A DNA stretch of 64,000 nt from Lytechinus pictus (GCF_037042905.1 NC_087261.1:28446317-28510316); one strand, 5' to 3'; positions 21,869 through 33,954 are shown, numbered from the stretch's first letter. Notes: generated by a model not told the origin, from the sequence alone. A program made the numbers and translations.

Positions 21869-22870
21869 CAACTTTTACTTTGTTGTTTGATCATTCATTT
21901 CATATTCACATAAAAAAGGTCATTACAATATATACAAATTGATATAAATACAATACATCTAAAGAAATAGCAGTGTCATTAAAATACCTATTAATCAAAA
22001 AGAAAGAAAGGGTAACACATACACAAATTTAGCAGCTGAAAATGAAAAACGTGAAAAACAGGGAATTAGCTATAAAAAAAAGGCCATGTGGCCCTGTAAA
22101 ATAAGTTCCATTACACCCAATAGAAAATATTATATTATAGATAATAAGTTACCGTTACTGAAAAACATAGAAAACATTGAAAAATAAACCACGGAACAAG
22201 CTTTAAAGAAATAACAGTCAGAGGAACAATGAAAATGGAAGGGGGAGATCTGGTAATTCTACTATAAAAGTGCAGTTCATGTGAGTCAGTATTGGGAGTA
22301 AAAGAATGTTTTCAGATGTTTCTTAAATGAGTTTTTGTTATTAAAAAGAATAAAATGATTTGGTAATGAATTTCAAATTATTTGTAGATTGTACATGGAG
22401 GAGATTTTTCTTCTTACGTAAATAAAACTTTCCAACGATGAAAATTAGATTGATTTACTTGTTAGTCCGCAGATATACCAGCCACGAAGTACGATATATT
22501 TCTTTATTTTGCCGTTCTCGAATATTTAGGAACACAGGCAAATGACGTTTCGAAACCCACCCATTAGTCATGTTAGTTCCGCGTCTTCTTTTAGCTCTAA
22601 ACATATCTCAGTCTAGACGAAATTCGATTATTTTGAGTAAGAATTCACGAAAACAGGTAGATCTGTGGTGAGCAAAATTGGCATGAGGCCTCGCTCGAAA
22701 AGACAACAGCCCTGGAAACTCCGGTGAACATTGGTGAAAAAAAAATCTTTGGAAAACCATTTCAACTGAAGCGCCATTCAGATACGGTGTCAGTAGTCTC
22801 TGTCGCGACCGCCGACACAGCAAACATCGTTGGCAGCTACATGATGGTAATGGCTTTTACTGCTTGTCGT
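21869..22870. other. No recognisable feature
   Basis: AT-rich sequence up to about 22,590, then a more balanced stretch at 22,600-22,860. Short frames on both strands there match no family I recognise. Confidence 0.45.
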
Positions 22871-23035
22871 AGGTTTGTGGGGGGATGTAGAGGATCCGAT
22901 GTGAACGGGTCGACATTTCAACGTCCTAGTGGAAAACGTGTAGTACCCAAAATAAATGTCTATCGACATTTTAAAATATCTATATATAAAAATGTAATCG
23001 AAAATGAAACTGAAAATTTGCAGCAGTGACGTCTG
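22871..23035 (+). repeat. Unnamed repeat shared with 33,955-34,145
   Basis: GGGGGATGTAGAGGATCCGATGTG is followed by AACGGGTC, CGTCCTAGTGGAAAACGTGT and later GCAGTGACGTC. The same order occurs at 33,955-34,145 (GATGTAGAAGATCTCATGTG, AACGGGTC, ACAAACGTGTAGAGTCCAAA, CTGTGACGTC). Both copies read as an open frame with VNGS and KRV residues. This might be a decayed coding exon of a transposon, but no family is recognisable. Confidence 0.5.
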
Positions 23036-23202
23036 ACGGAAGAGAATTCGTCTCAGACAGGATGTTGTTTGGATGGTGAATATAATATACAGCCGTCATT
23101 CCGGAATTATGGTGAAAATCTGAACCATATGAAATGAATTGGAGTGTTATTCAATCATTTGAATTTTGAGTAAAAAAAACCCTCCATTAGGATTAACACA
23201 TT

Positions 23203-23923
23203 GGGTGATTTCAAGTACGGTGTTCGGTGTTGGTGTGGGTGTTGAGAGCGTGAAAAGGCCGCTGAACCGAGCTCCAACACCGAGCTGGGTTCAGATGCAC
23301 GATACCGATTGCGTTATCGATAGCACATGAAGTCACGCCTCTGCGCTGCGCTGCTAAATCATTTGTGGGGGTACCGTGGCCGAGTGATCTAAGGCGCCTG
23401 GCTATACATGTAAAGTCCGGGGTTCGATCCCCGGCCGCGGGAAGTCTTCACGCGAGAAGTCTCGACGACGAAAATGAAATCGGAGAGAAATGCATTAAAT
23501 TCTCATCGTACTTAATAGTTAATACCAATGCTTTAATTAATCAAGAATTCGAAAGAATGAACATTATTCTTTATCAAAATATAAAAGTCAAATGAATTTG
23601 TAAAAGCTAATTTTACGGGGATGTTTCATCGTGTTCGCCGCCTGTTCACGAGCTTGAGATTGCCAACATCGAACTTGAAATCATGATTTTACAATCCCTG
23701 GGGTTGGTGTTGGTGAATGGGAAAATCCACGTAGATCGTCAACACCAGCCGCAGTGCTGGTTTCAGCAGACGACATTCAACACAATCCTTCAACACGAAC
23801 TGCCGGAAATACGTCATATTTTCCGAGGTCAATCCCAACACCAGCCTGATTTCAAGTACGGTGTTGTGACTGGTGTTGTCACAACACCAACACCAGATTT
23901 CAACACCGTACTTAAAATCACCC
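23203..23923. mobile_element. GGTGTTGG-rich inverted-repeat element, interrupted by a SINE
   Basis: GGGTGATTTCAAGTACGGTG at 23,203 is mirrored by CACCGTACTTAAAATCACCC ending at 23,923. Each end runs into GGTGTTGGTGT / ACACCAACACC repeats. The tRNA-like SINE at 23,367 lies between the ends. Confidence 0.7.
23367..23590 (+). mobile_element. tRNA-derived SINE (Leu-like head)
   Basis: CCGTGGCCGAGTGATCTAAGG is a Leu-type A box and GGGGTTCGATCCCCGG a B-box arm. The intervening GCGCCTGGCTATACATG is the same as in the inverse copy at 51,335-51,490. Acceptor arms do not pair in the standard register, so it is not a functional tRNA. The body continues with GAAATGCATTAAATTCTC, like GCATTTAATCT in the other copy. 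Confidence 0.65.
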
Positions 23924-23939
23924 ATCGTGTTCCCATTGT

Positions 23940-24240
23940 CATACTGTGTGTTCACCAGTGTATCACAGGGTGTCAACCTGTGTATCACAGTGTGTTCACC
24001 AGAGTAACACAGTGTGTCAACCTGTGTACCAGTAATCACAGTGTGTTCACGACAGTAACACAATGGGTCTAATGGTGTATCACAGTGTGTTCACCAGAGT
24101 AACACAGTGTGTCAACCTGTTTATCACAGTGTGTTAACCAGATAGTTCACCAGTGTATCACAGTGGGTCCACATGTGTATCACAGTGTGCTCACCATGCA
24201 GAGTAACACGATGTGTTCTCAGTGTAACGCAGTGTGTGCT
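23940..24240 (+). repeat. CACAGTGTG imperfect tandem repeat
   Basis: Units of about 30-45 bases repeat GTATCACAGTGTGTTCACCAG and AGTAACACAGTGTGTCAACC. It resembles, in wording, the CACAGTGTG inverted-repeat elements at 43.9, 56.4 and 58.5-59.3 kb, but is arranged in tandem. Confidence 0.7.
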
Positions 24241-24387
24241 TCGATATGAGCTTCATACTTCAGTTGTCAATGTCATATGTATAGTTTTGTGTATAAGTTT
24301 TAGACCCTGTATAACGCGAGTATCATGGATACGCAATATTTCGTTTTGTGCGGCAGTGAATTGAAATGTTGAATATTAATACTATTT

Positions 24388-24580
24388 CCGCCCGTTCACA
24401 CGTAAAAAAAACCGTAATTTGAATGATGATTTCAGTAAAAAATTAAGGCTAATGACGAATATTTAGTACGTGTGAAAACAAACTAGAACATGATTAGAAT
24501 CACGAACGCTAATCACAGTCACGATAACATTAGCAATCATCATTACAATGATGATTCAAGATTCATGTGTGAAAAGGCCC
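24388..24580 (-). mobile_element. MITE copy of the CTTTTCACACG family
   Basis: It runs from CGCCCGTTCACACGT at 24,388 to ATGTGTGAAAAGGCCC at 24,580. Internally it carries GCTAATCACAGTCACGATAA and ATCATCATTACAATGATGAT, the complements of blocks in the 20-21 kb copies. Confidence 0.8.
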
Positions 24581-25133
24581 TACATTTACCAGAAATTAGT
24601 TTGTGACAAAAGTATAAAACACGAAAGACTGAATAAAAGAGTGTTACAATAAAATAAAGAGAATCAATTAAAACAGAAACAAGATAATGAAAAAATAATT
24701 ACTCTCACCAGGGATGTGTTCCCTGCTGTCGTTTAATAAACTACTCAATCGCTTCCTCGATTAATTTCAAAGGGGACGTCATGTCTCAAGATGCAAATTT
24801 AGGAAAGAAGAAGGATGATGGCAAGTGACATTTACGCGTTTTTTTCTGAGAAAAATCCAATATGGTAGACACAAAATGCCTAGCTTATAGCTTATTTGAT
24901 GAGCCTCGATCGTTTAAACTCGTTTTCATTGACAGAATACGACAAGAATGTAATGCGCTACCAAAACCTACGAAAAAGCGTTGCACGAAATTACAACAAA
25001 TTAAAACCGACTGAAATGTGACGTTACCTACGTCAGGCCCTGGCATAGTTTGTACATTTTCAGGAGCAAATGAACGAAATCTTACAAAAATAGTCCATCT
25101 TTTATTAGACAGCTGTCAGCCGTCTGTTTCTAT
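24581..25133. other. No recognisable feature
   Basis: Sequence between a MITE and the left end of the putative Harbinger element, without interpretable structure. Confidence 0.5.
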
Positions 25134-25521
25134 GGCCCGAATTCACAAAGGTGGACTAAAGTTATACCCGGGGTATAAAACGCGTCATTTGACGTCATTT
25201 TAATCCATGGACTAAAGTTAGCACCTAGGGGCTAACTTTTGCGATTCACAAAGGTCGACTAAAGTTATACCGGGGTATAAAACGCGTCATTTGACGTCAC
25301 GACTTAGTCAGCTCTTTGGGGTGGACTAAATCGGTGGGTTAAAGTTAGTCCACGGTTTTAACCAATCAGAGAGCAGCATTTCGATTGCGGAAAAGTTTGC
25401 TGCAAGAAAAAAGTTTTTTGGGCAGAGACGAGATTCGGTGTGATCGGCTTATCTAAAGCTTCATATTTCACGACTTCGACCGAGATTGTAAGTAAATTAC
25501 ATAATTTTTGGAGCTTAAATC

Positions 25522-25776
25522 ATGACGGAGCCTTCAGTTCCATCTGTAACTATTATTGATAGCTTTAACTTTCCAAAAGGTATACTCGAAAACTTGAAAT
25601 GGTATCTGAATCATTGTTATCGTCGCGTCTCTAAGCTGCTCAGTCCCAGCCATGTACTTTTGTGTGCGTTCATATCTATGAGCATTGCAGTGCGAGACGC
25701 AATTAGCGTACACTACACAGGCCAGGTAGGCGTGATTGAAAGGTCGATACTATTTGCTAGTTATGTCAGGCAGTGA
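25522..25776 (+). CDS. Unrecognised 84-codon open frame near the left end of the Harbinger-like region
   Basis: ATG at 25,522 opens MTEPSVPSVTIIDSFNFPKG..., with no domain I recognise and no clear membrane segment. A strong donor (GAGATT|GTAAGTAAAT) precedes it at about 25,487, and CCAG|GTAGGC within it at about 25,726 could be another. It could be part of the accessory DNA-binding gene that Harbinger elements carry, but no Myb-like pattern is visible. Chance is a real alternative. Confidence 0.18.
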   Translation: MTEPSVPSVTIIDSFNFPKGILENLKWYLNHCYRRVSKLLSPSHVLLCAFISMSIAVRDAISVHYTGQVGVIERSILFASYVRQ

Positions 25777-27607
25777 TTTTCGATTTCGTGTGATTTTCAT
25801 GGAATTTTTATTGTCTACGATACCCCTGCCACTCCTCCTGGCCTGCCACTCCTCCTGGCCTTGCCAACACAGCTACTGAGTACTGTGCATCTAATTTTGT
25901 CTGAGACTGAAGCAAGGCCAAGGCAAGTCCAGGAGAGCAGCAATACAAGTTTTTTTTAAACACTACAATACAGAGCCGGTCTAACTTAGACATTCTACTC
26001 TGGGCTGGCTTTGTCTTGGCTTGGATAGATGGTCAAGCTATGAAGCTTACCTGGTAGCCATGTTAGAGTTAGTCCTACAACATCGTTGGAGTAAAGAAAA
26101 TATTTTAATAAGGGTCAACTCTAACTTAAGGCTAAGCCCTGATTAAATTATTTTTTGAAAAAATATTTAATAAAGATTGGGTTCCACTCACCGCTGTTTA
26201 CTCCAACAGCTATAAATGAGCTGATTTTACTTTTACTAAAACTAAGTTTTACTGACCTTCGGCATTGCATTTGCGATCACTTATAGATTTACGGTGTCGT
26301 CAAAACATTAAAAAATAATGGAAATCCTAGGCCTAATTGATTATTTGAGTAGATCTAACTGAGGTCTAACATTGAAAATTCTCTCGTTTGGGGGTTATTA
26401 TAAACTCTACCCCACCCTCTTTGTTTCAAGTATTTTTTTTTCACAAGGAGTCCCAATGTTATATTCACATGAGACCACAGACAAGTGCATTTGATCTTCA
26501 GTCCTCTACATTTGTAGTAGACCGATAAATAGGGTTATTTCTGTCGGGGATATGCTCCCCTGAGATTTCATGTGGCTCCGCAGCATCCCGTCCCACCAAA
26601 AAAAAAATCAGAAAATGTTGAACGACTCCTCTGAAACAGCGGATTTTATCAATCTACATTTGTAGCTGCTTTATTTTTTTTTTCTTTGATATACCTTGAC
26701 ATTGCAGTATGATTGATGAATAAATATTTTTTTCATTATTTTTTTTCTTCCATATCAGCAACAGACCATACATACTCGGCAGATTGTGCTCAATCAAGAC
26801 AAAGCAAACATGGCTCACAATTTTGAACTGCTGTGCCGTCTTGCAAGAGAGTGAGGTATGCCTTATCAATTCATATTTAAAAAAAATTTAATGTCATTAA
26901 AATTGCCTTTTTTAATAAAATATTATTTCTGGGATTTGAATTCATCATGTAATTGTAAATGTATCATGTGACATGTATGTTACTTTTTCATTCTTGTCAT
27001 AGTAATTGACAAAAAAGAAGAGGGGGGACTTTGCTTGTGTGTTATTAACATATATATTTGTCTACTGGTCACTAGGCTTGTTGATCTCCAATTAATCCTG
27101 ACATTTTGTTGAATATTTATTTAAAAGAGAGAAAGAAAGCATTGTCAGTCTGATGAATGCCGGGGGGGGGGTAGAAAAAAAGGTTTAATGAGATCGACTT
27201 TGATGAAGATTCATGAAAATATGTTATTCGAAAGTCACTCGCAAGCAATAACCTCTATTTGTGTAAACAAAGTTCCATAAAATTAGTGCCTTGCCTTCAT
27301 TATTAAAGCCAATTGAAAGTGATTCAGTAAATCAGTTTTCATAGAAGCATCTCTATGACGTGCATGGTTTGATCAATGATGATGATCAGCAACAATTGGC
27401 AGGTTTTTTTTCTTCACTTTTACAAGTAGGTAAATAGAAAAGCTACTCATGTCAATTATAATTTTTATCCTATCTTTTTTTAAGGATTTCTGTATAATCT
27501 TTCACATTCTGTTCCTCATTTTAAACAATTTTGAATTAAATGAAATTCAAAGAGTAAATTGCCCATTCATGGTGACTCTTAAACACAATCTTTTAACTTC
27601 CATGCAG

Positions 27608-27767
27608 ATTCAGCAACACATAGAAAGACCACAGCATGGATTAAGAGACAGGAAGAATCCATTTGAATACTACGAGGATGAACCTCTCAGAGTGGGGTAC
27701 CAACAGAGAGAACCACACATTGCCTGTCATGTTACAGGTTTTGACAGGACTTTGTTTTATGTCATTG
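27608..27767 (+). pseudogene. Harbinger (HARBI1-like) transposase, N-terminal exon remnant
   Basis: The predicted exon lies between a CTTCCATGCAG acceptor (AG at 27,606-27,607) and a CATTG|GTGAGT donor. The peptide contains GLRDRKNPFEYYEDEPLR, which matches the RDR.NPFE.YDDE..R block found at the start of Harbinger/HARBI1 transposases. Downstream residues (VGYQQREPHIACHV) no longer fit the family's F..RYRF pattern, so decay or a misjudged boundary is likely. The next recognisable transposase block is 1.1 kb downstream on the same strand. Confidence 0.6.
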
Positions 27768-28873
27768 GTGAGTTTTCATGTGCGAACTATAAAGCAGAGG
27801 GTAATTGGGGGGGGGGGGGGTCAAATTATGTTCTATGAAAGTGATTTTCCAGGCCAAAAATGATGAGATTTTGATAAAGAACAATTCGACTAGCAATAAC
27901 CATCAATATTGGATGGAGAATTATGAATTGATTCAGTTTTAAAGTTTTACATAACTTGGGGGAAACAGTTCTGTGTATCTCATATGCAATATTCATATCC
28001 CCACTTGTTCTCTAGTGATCTGAAATCATAATCATTATTTTTTTTCCTCCAGGAATGTAAAAATGGGGTTGACTGCTGATTATATATTTAAGATAGTTAT
28101 TGCGAGTTCAGAATAATGTAAGGATCAAGGATTGGAAGTATCTAGTCATGAAAATTAAGTTTTATGTTTTGCTTAGCATGCAGATTTTCCATTGAGTAAT
28201 TGTCGCCAGAGCAAATATCATGGAACCCTTGTACATTCATGTGTGGAAAATGTGTGGATGTGACTTCATCAGGCTATTTCTTGCATATTCATGAAAACAT
28301 GCACATGTTTCACAGAAATAATTAATGCAAAACCTAATATTCATTATTAATCATCCAAATTGTATGATTTTTGTTTCTGCTTTCAGCCAGGAGTACTAGT
28401 AACCCCTTACAGGGGAGGGGGAGTGTTGGGGGTATTTCACAGAAAGGTTTTTGTCGGAATGAAACATGTAACCCTTTGGGTTGGAAATAGGTGGGGATTT
28501 TATTTTTCTCTCATTTTTTACAATGTAGCAACATTTTTTAATACAAATATGTCATATTCAAGTGGGAAATTATCATGAAGGATGATTTATAACCACCCAA
28601 AAAGAAATATTGGTATGTCATTTCAGCTTAACAGAGATATTCTCCATTTTGCATGGATTGTTATTGCAGTAGAGTTTTTTTTTTTAATGAATCGAAGAAA
28701 AATCTATTTAAGCAGTTCCAGTGCATCATAAACATCAGGTCATAACAGAAGCACAATGTTTGCAAACGTAAATGGTAAAGTATCAATTGGCTTTCATATC
28801 AATAAACCAATTACATAACATCACTTATCATTCGATAATTAAAGGTACCTTTTAGAAGATGCAAGCAGACGAA

Positions 28874-29130
28874 GCAACTATATCACAGTCATCCGTGTGC
28901 AGAATCATCAAAGATTTTTCTGAGGCAATAGCAAGGAGTAACAGTCAATGAAGTTTCCGATGACGAGAAATTCAAACCACCCAGCGACAATTTGATGATT
29001 GCTACAGGTTTCCAAGAGTCATAGGTGCTATCGATTGGGGCCAATCCAGGCCATGTCTGCATCAGGAGTCCTGATGGGGAACAAGCCCTGTACTTAGCAG
29101 GAAGAACAGGTCTTCTGTAAATGTATAGGT
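28874..29130 (+). pseudogene. Harbinger (HARBI1-like) transposase, DDE core remnant
   Basis: From about 28,874 the frame ATISQSSVCRIIKDFSEAIA matches the helix-turn-helix before the catalytic core, then hits a TGA. A second segment reads RQFDDCYRFPRVIGAID, ending at the first catalytic Asp (29,033-29,035). The following block HVCIRSPDGEQALYL is shifted by one base relative to GAID. The next block, RKNRSSVNV, is shifted again, near 29,095-29,105. In intact Harbinger enzymes these form one continuous stretch. At least one stop and two frameshifts show it is dead. The second Asp and Glu motifs were not found downstream. Confidence 0.8.
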
Positions 29131-29659
29131 TGGTATACTCACTCAGTTTTTAATGTGATATTCTCTGTATTCAACACCTACTAGAGGTATGTGATAATGA
29201 AGAAAAAATATATTGGCCCCTACTACATACTGTCTTATCAAGTTTCAATCTTGTTGTTGGTCAAATTTTCTTGTAATTTTATACTCTTAATATGTGAAAT
29301 AAGACAATTTTAAAGATTTCACTGAAGAAAAAAAATATAGATAATCTGCTAACTTTCCTATTGCAGGAGAAATGAAAAATAGAAGAAAAAAAAAAGCATT
29401 TTGCTTATTCAGGTAAAGGAGGTATTAATTGCTTGATCAATGAAGATATATTTGCAGAAAGAATACCGAAGAGCAAATTTTCTAATATTCATTTTGTTTT
29501 GATCCTTATTGCAGGTATCCGTTGCTCCCCTCTTTGATGAATTCCTGCCTGCATTCTGTTGTCAATAGAAAAGGACGGTGTGCTACGGGTATAAGCATTC
29601 CATTGCATTATCTGTGCATGAAAGTGGACACTTGTGATAAAAAATGGTAGCTTGGTTGT

Positions 29660-29800
29660 AGTGGCGTACCTAGGATTTTCCACAGGGAGGGCAAAACCGT
29701 TCGGCCGAAAAATTTTACAAGTAAAAAAAAAAAAGGTCTTCAATCACAAATAAAGGATTTCGTACCAGAAAAAAAATTGACAAGCAAAAAAAAAAAAGTG
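29660..29800 (+). mobile_element. GGATCCAGG family repeat (copy 2)
   Basis: GTGGCGTACCTAGGATTTTC, CACAGGGAGGGC, A-runs and AAATTGACAAGC follow the same order as 11,640-11,905. It is inserted within the Harbinger-like region. Confidence 0.5.
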
Positions 29801-30562
29801 CTTGGTTGATAGGATGTATTCATGCATTCCGATTTATCATTAGTGATCAAATGACCATCTTGCTTTTTAAAAACCCAAGTTCACAACATTTTTCTTGTTT
29901 GATAAAAGGTTTGGGACGTGAATTCCAGGATATAAATGACACATATGATGGGCTAATGTATAAGCAGGGACATGAGAGGTATAAGCAACATTTTTTTCAT
30001 GCTTAATTAAGTTTGGCATGAGATGGACTTGGTCTTTCTTATGATTCAAGTCTATTTTATACCAATTTTGTTTTAATCAACAATCAATGTTTTAAGTCTC
30101 ATGATTTCAATTTCAAAACCTCTTTGTTAATTAAATATTCATTTTTCCTTAGCATTTGCATCTTCTTAATTTATCAAATTTAAATTATAAGATATCATTT
30201 TTGCTGAATATCCTTTTTTTCACCTATTTTCATAGGCCCTAAGATACATTTCTGTAGTAAGCACTATAAATACATTGCAAGCTATTATCATTTGTTTGAT
30301 ATTACTATTTTATAGAATCATCTTTTAATTTCTTTCAGAAAGATATTTGACAAATTACTTGTGATATCCATGCTTTAGCTGTAGAGTTTAAAATCTTCAT
30401 TAAACTTTATTTAATCCGTTGTTTATCTATTTTCATTCAGAGTTTCTGAAAACGTAAACATATCATTTGTATCATTATGTAAAGAATTTCAATCTACCTT
30501 AAAAAGTAATGCACTAAATAAACTGCTCTGTCTACTACACATGTACATATAAGTTTTGATTT

Positions 30563-31021
30563 TAAAGGTCAAGTCCTCCCCAGAAAAAAAAATCGATTTG
30601 AATTAATAGAAAAAAAATCAACCGAGCATAATGCTGAGAATTTCATCAAAATCCGTGTCGGTTGTAAAATAGGAACGTTATGAAATTTTCAAGTTTGGCT
30701 TATTTTTCACAACACAGTTATATGCACAGATCAGTGACATGCAAATGAGACAGTCAATGATGTCCACATGTTCGGGGGGGGGGGGGACTAATCTTGGTTT
30801 CACTTGACAATGAAGAGAAAATTTGAATATTTCATCTTGTAGAATTAAAAGAAATAGTTTGCATGCCGACTGGGATGTACATATAAGTTTGTAGTCATAA
30901 TGTCATAATGTCATAACTTAATATCTTTACATCAGATTTTGATGAAATTTTCAGTGTTACGCTCGTTGTGTTTTTCTCTTTTTATTCAAATCAACTTTGT
31001 GGGGGTGGACTTGTCCTTTTA
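30563..31021. mobile_element. MITE, AAAGGTCAAGTCC ends
   Basis: TAAAGGTCAAGTCCTCCCCAG at 30,563 is mirrored by GGGGTGGACTTGTCCTTTTA at 31,002-31,021. Inner blocks AATTTCATCAAAATC and GATTTTGATGAAATTTTC pair too. About 460 bp, containing a G-run near 30,774-30,786. It lies inside the Harbinger-like region, so it is a later insertion if that element is real. Confidence 0.78.
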
Positions 31022-31539
31022 TATCGTTTTCAAGTAATTGTGTCAGGAGAAAACAAAAATGAAATTCTTTTATCAATTCTGTCCATATGCTGCATGGTTC
31101 ATCGTTCTTGCAGGAGGCAAAAAATAAATTTATATAAGAAAGTCTTATTTTATTTACTTTCAGATAAAAATTGTGCTAAGGAGAGATTAAGGTTATGTGT
31201 AAGACAGGGGTGGTGGTAATGGTATGTTGGTTAAGGTTGTGTATGAAGAAAGTCAAGTGATTGCTTGCTTGTGCAGGAGGATATACTTCAAGAAACTTGT
31301 TGTAAGGCATCATGCAAAATTATTTATAATAGAACTTAATTGAGAGAAAAGTATTTGGCACGTTAAGATGCACAATAATGTACATGTGATTGAAGCAAAT
31401 GAGAAATGAAAGGAGTAAAGGTAGCTACATGTGTCACTGAGAGAATTGCCTGTGGTGTTATATTTATAGCATAAATCTTTGTTTAAAAGTTATTTTATTT
31501 TAGGAAATTTAGTCCCTTCAGTTTGAAAGTATAGAGGGC

Positions 31540-31640
31540 GGACCATGGACCACTGACTATGGAAAAAGTCCCCCCCCCCCCAAAAAAAAAAAAAAAAAAA
31601 AATATTACCAAGAAAAGAAAGAAAGGTGAAACCATAGAGA
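31540..31640 (-). repeat. PolyT/polyG family copy
   Basis: On the minus strand: TTTCTTGGTAATA, T-run, G-run, ACTTTTTCCATAGTC. Same order as the 12,505 copy. A separate C-run lies at 31,930-31,946. Confidence 0.45.
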
Positions 31641-32079
31641 TGTATCTCTATGGGTGAAACACATTATTTTCTGAATATTATGTCAAATCTATCACAAAAT
31701 TTGATATTTGATATCAAAATGTTGAATATTTTTCCTTGCTCGCAAGTTTTTATTTTACCTGATATTCCATATTTAGCCCACTGATATTTCCCCAATTTCA
31801 AATATATTATTATGATTGGGTGGAATACCCTTTACACTTATCCAGGATTGATAAGTCTTTATTTTTCTGATAAGGAAATTGTGTTTCCTTTAAGGAAAAA
31901 AATATTGCAAGCATGGTGAATAGCTTGACCCCCCCCCCCCCCCCCCTCCAAAGCAAACTGGAGTATATAGGTTAAGGTTAAGGTTTGGAATAATGGGATT
32001 GCAAGAGTGACCAGTGAGTGTGGAGGAGCTACTAATGAGTATCTCAGCTCCTTTTAGAGATGTTGGTAGAACTGACGTA

Positions 32080-32190
32080 TAGAATAGGGAGGGGGGCTTG
32101 GGGCTCTTGCCCCCCCCCCTCCCAAAAAAAAAAAAAAATCACGACCAAGAAAAAGATAAAAGAAATGAGGGTGAAATAGAATATTTTTTG
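32080..32190 (-). repeat. PolyT/polyG family copy
   Basis: On the minus strand: TTTCTTGGTCGTGATT, T-run, G-run, CAAGAGCCCCAAGCCCCC. The GGTCGTGA tip matches the copies at 12,505 and 16,795. Confidence 0.5.
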
Positions 32191-32784
32191 ATATTATGTG
32201 AAAATCTAACACAAACTAGGATTTTAATGTCAATTTAAAAAAAATTTTGCTCGCTTAATTTTTTTTTTAAAATCAATTTATCGAGATACACCATATAAAA
32301 AGAAAAGAATAAATAAATTAATTGAAAATATTACTTTGAATGGGAAAGTCAATTCTGAGGGAAAGGAAAAGAGGCACGCTTGTGGACGCGAGATCAGATC
32401 AAGGTCATGTCGCTTCACCCCACGCGACGCTGGCCCCACCATTTACCAAGTACATAACCCAAACAAAGATTCAATTCCATATTTCCATTTTCTATCAAAG
32501 CTAGCTCCGGGCAAAGTTCCACCGGACTTCGATAAGGTAGGTAGGATTATACAATCAGATTGGTTATGATTTAATTCAAACAAATGTGCACTTGATCTAG
32601 ATGTAATTGGCGTGTAACGTTAGATTTATTTTTCCGTAGGCCTAGATCTAAGTAACTTCCTCAGGCCTAAAACGCAGTTACGGCACGCTATTATAGGCCT
32701 AGATCCACGTCTAACTGCACTGTAATACGATGGCGATCGATCTGGACTTCATATTAGACCAAAAAGGCAAAAAAAAACAAAAAA

Positions 32785-33920
32785 ACTTTGGTCTCTGTCA
32801 TTGTTCCGCTGGACTCCGTTGCCTCCACTAACCAATTGAGAAATAAGAAATTGAAAAAAAATGTGTAAAACCCCCTCGAAAAAGCCGGCTGCTGCAGCTG
32901 TCTAAAAAAGGTTAAAACTTCTTCACGTTGCAGTGCACCTACCGCACGGTACCGTACATTGACGGAGTTTGAACTTCTCGATACGGTACGACTACGATGC
33001 TGCAGGCGCAGTCGAGCTAGCTCGGGCGCAGGCAGCGCTAACGTTAGTCCGAACCTAAGTTGGTAAATATTAACAAATAAGTAATGACAATGTTCGTTGT
33101 CAACACCTCATTGCTAAGAAATTCAAGTTCATGCTGCTGATACATGATTTTGGGGTTGAGTTCTGCTTCCTAACTCATGTGATGCAATGGCGACATTTCA
33201 TATGGCCCTAGCAGACGAAACTCTCAAATACGGCACTGAGCATGCTCAGTACTGCTTTATTACACTGAGCATGCTCAGTGCAGTGTTATAATAGTATGCT
33301 AGCTTCAGTCCATGATTTAATCCATGGACTAAAGTTATCACCGGGGTATAACTCAGCCGTGGGTTAAATTTAGCACCGGGTGCTAAAGTTAGTCCATGGA
33401 TTAGTTAGTCCACCGTTTGTGAATAGCGCGGTGGACTAACTTTATACCCCGGTATTAGTTAACCCCCGACTAAATTTAACCCCGGTATAACTTTAGTCGA
33501 CCTTTGTGAATTCGGGCCATATAGAGTTTTTAAACATTTTCTTTTCTCCTCTTACACAGACGGCTCGCTATCGTGCAGCCACCATTAGAGGGTTAACAAT
33601 GCAGAATCCCCCCGACGGGGCTCATCAATTTTCGTCTTTATCTCGTAAAAAATATATTGAAAGAACTATACCAAAATAAAGATTATTATTCCGTTTTGGC
33701 CTGAAATGCACCAAAACGGGGGAAAATAAACTTAAAAGGGGAAAAACAGTGACTTACTTCGGCTGTCGCGCAACTTCACTTCCCTGTTTTATCCGAACTT
33801 AATACATAAAAATATGGCCATTGAGTCCCTGTACAGATCGAGCTAGAACTTCGGTCTCTGTATTTGGTGAGTGGAGCCAACGGAGTTCAGCGGAACAACC
33901 AACAAAACAGAGACCGAAGC
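32785..33920. repeat. Inverted repeat pair, GGTCTCTGT ends
   Basis: ACTTTGGTCTCTGT, then GTTCCGCTGGACTCCGTTGC at 32,785-32,834, is the inverse of GCCAACGGAGTTCAGCGGAAC ... ACAGAGACCGAAG at 33,870-33,920. The right copy also has its own hairpin (CTTCGGTCTCTGT at 33,849 with ACAGAGACCGAAG at 33,920). This pair straddles the right end of the Harbinger-like region. Confidence 0.6.
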
Positions 33921-33954
33921 TTTTGGTCTAATCTTTTATTAGCTTATTGTGACC

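Larger units (their letters stand above)
25134..33518 (+). mobile_element. Putative 8.4-kb Harbinger-like element (GGCCCGAATTCACAAAGG ends)
   Basis: GGCCCGAATTCACAAAGGTG at 25,134 is mirrored by the complement ending TTCGGGCC at 33,518, each flanked outside by AT. Both ends have a doubled structure: a second ATTCACAAAGGTCGACTAAA-type motif lies about 95 bp inside on the left (25,225), and TTTGTGAATAGCGC lies inside on the right (33,415). Between them are decayed Harbinger transposase exons (27,608-27,767; 28,874-29,130) and later insertions (29,660; 30,563-31,021; polyT/polyG copies). Joining the two ends into one element is inference. A pair of inverted repeats at 32,785 and 33,920 crosses the right boundary and could mean the two ends belong to separate MITEs. 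Confidence 0.5.

Noticed and set aside
32336-32569. 77-residue frame as the second gene of the Harbinger-like element
   Set aside because: No Myb/SANT-like tryptophan spacing and no recognisable domain.
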